Positions 63,215 through 64,000 of a stretch of DNA of 64,000 bases are shown here, one piece after another (position 1 is the stretch's first letter; every line of letters starts with the position of its first letter). Both the position numbers and the translations under genes were made by a program. Origin of the DNA: Bordetella parapertussis (lineage in GTDB: Bacteria; Pseudomonadota; Gammaproteobacteria; Burkholderiales; Burkholderiaceae_C); NCBI GenBank assembly GCA_945878065.1, contig CAMDXA010000002.1, positions 1 to 64,000 of the forward strand, read 5' to 3'. The notes below the pieces were generated by a model. That model had not been told where the DNA came from, did no database searches, and was given only the letters and a program-made list of their open reading frames with translations.

Positions 63215-64000
63215 ACGGATTTCCTAAAAGCTGGCAAGCGTGCAGCGATCTCCGCCACGAGTTTGCGGGCCAATGCCAATTTGGAGTCTTTGGGCCATTC
63301 AACGGCGCCGTGCTCATCCACCAACAGCACTGCATTGTCATCTGCGCCAAAAGTATCGGCGCCGATATTGCCCACCAACAAGGGTACTTGTTTGCGCAAT
63401 CGCTTGGCTTGGGCATGCGTTTTCAAATCGTGGCTTTCTGCAGCAAAACCGACGCAAAATAATTCGCTGTTAAGCGCCCTCGCAGACCCCGCAGCCAGCG
63501 CCAAAATATCCGGATTTTCCGTCCAAACCATTGCAGGCATCTGACCGGATGACTCTTTTTTGATTTTTTCTAACGCCGCATTCGCGGGTCGCCAATCAGC
63601 CACAGCGGCAGTGGCTATGAACACATCGGCAGGTTCCAACTGCGACATCACCGCAGCATGCATATCCAAGGCTGAACGAACATCGATTCGCTTGACGCCA
63701 TATGGGGTGGCCAAGCCAACGGGGCCGGCCACCAGAGTGACACTCGCACCCGCCTGATGCGCTGCATGGGCCAATGCAAAACCCATCTTGCCACTGGACA
63801 GGTTGGTGATGCCTCTGACCGGATCAATGGCTTCAAAAGTGGGGCCAGCAGACACCAGCACATGTTTTCCTTGCAAGACTTTGGGTTGAAACAGCCGCAC
63901 CACTTCTTGCATCAACTCATCGGCTTCAAGCATGCGCCCATCGCCGGTTTCACCGCAGGCCTGCTCACCTTGACCGACACCCAGCACATGGGCACCATCG
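63211..64000 (-). CDS. coaBC: Phosphopantothenoylcysteine decarboxylase/synthetase, 5' part beyond window
   Basis: The gene is cut by the right edge, so the N-terminal decarboxylase (CoaC) domain is mostly missing. The visible 263 residues include the CoaC flap with the cysteine [14 protein letters not shown] and the full CoaB synthetase domain: [40 protein letters not shown] and [14 protein letters not shown]. It joins cysteine to phosphopantothenate and decarboxylates the product in coenzyme A synthesis. The stop overlaps the dut start. Confidence 0.94.
   Translation of the reverse strand, partial: DGAHVLGVGQGEQACGETGDGRMLEADELMQEVVRLFQPKVLQGKHVLVSAGPTFEAIDPVRGITNLSSGKMGFALAHAAHQAGASVTLVAGPVGLATPYGVKRIDVRSALDMHAAVMSQLEPADVFIATAAVADWRPANAALEKIKKESSGQMPAMVWTENPDILALAAGSARALNSELFCVGFAAESHDLKTHAQAKRLRKQVPLLVGNIGADTFGADDNAVLLVDEHGAVEWPKDSKLALARKLVAEIAARLPAFRKSV

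Overview
The window looks like a chromosomal segment of a betaproteobacterium of the order Burkholderiales, probably Comamonadaceae-like. The main reasons are an orphan Bug-type (tripartite tricarboxylate) binding protein, a tandem cyanophycin synthetase pair with its DUF1854 and ABC partners, the dapA-bamC-MBL hydrolase order, and moderate GC. No tRNA, rRNA, CRISPR array, insertion sequence or prophage is visible. Gene density is very high. No gap without a gene exceeds 300 bases, and many neighbours overlap by ATGA, GTGA or TGATG.

Left part (1-27.5 kb) is catabolic. A minus-strand run at 1-6.1 kb reads GntR regulator, TRAP transporter dctP-dctQ-dctM, a prepilin peptidase (pilD), ligJ and a ligK cut by the window edge. 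ligJ and ligK are the last two steps of protocatechuate/gallate 4,5-cleavage (oxalomesaconate hydration, then aldol cleavage). A divergent MetE-like protein follows, with TGTATAC operator-like sites in between. A second minus-strand run (21.0 to 7.4 kb) holds an amide/urea-type ABC importer (livK/fmdD-like, livH, livM, livG). Next comes an in-frame fusion of the LivF ATPase to an amidase. Behind it lie an acyl-CoA synthetase, a second amidase, another acyl-CoA synthetase, a thiolase with its DUF35 partner, and an enoyl-CoA hydratase. The order suggests amide uptake, hydrolysis to an acid, CoA activation and beta-oxidation-type degradation. A flotillin, an amidohydrolase, a crotonase/feruloyl-CoA-synthetase-like pair and an orphan Bug protein complete this part.

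Middle part (27.5-46 kb): an FKBP prolyl isomerase, an atypical HTH protein, and grpE-dnaK-dnaJ with two sigma-32-like promoters. The cyanophycin locus follows: DUF1854 protein and ABC exporter on the minus strand, and a degenerate cphA plus an intact cphA on the plus strand. Then come an orphan TRAP binding protein, comEC, a small exported protein and a TolA-like Ala/Pro-rich protein with a hexanucleotide repeat.

Right part (46-64 kb) is mostly housekeeping. It has a RidA-like protein, an RND pump and adaptor directly behind parE-parC, and an MFS-microprotein-SDR-methyltransferase operon that includes an unannotated 46-residue membrane protein. After that come dapA-bamC-MBL hydrolase, a bidirectional terminator, a small Ala/Pro-rich lipoprotein, a RoxA-like ribosomal oxygenase head to head with slyD, dut, and a coaBC truncated by the window end.

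The most unusual item is the LivF-amidase fusion (14518-17022), which would place an amide hydrolase on the cytoplasmic face of its own importer. Next are the cyanophycin synthetase pair with its zinc-ribbon ABC transporter, and pilD translationally coupled to a catabolic TRAP operon.
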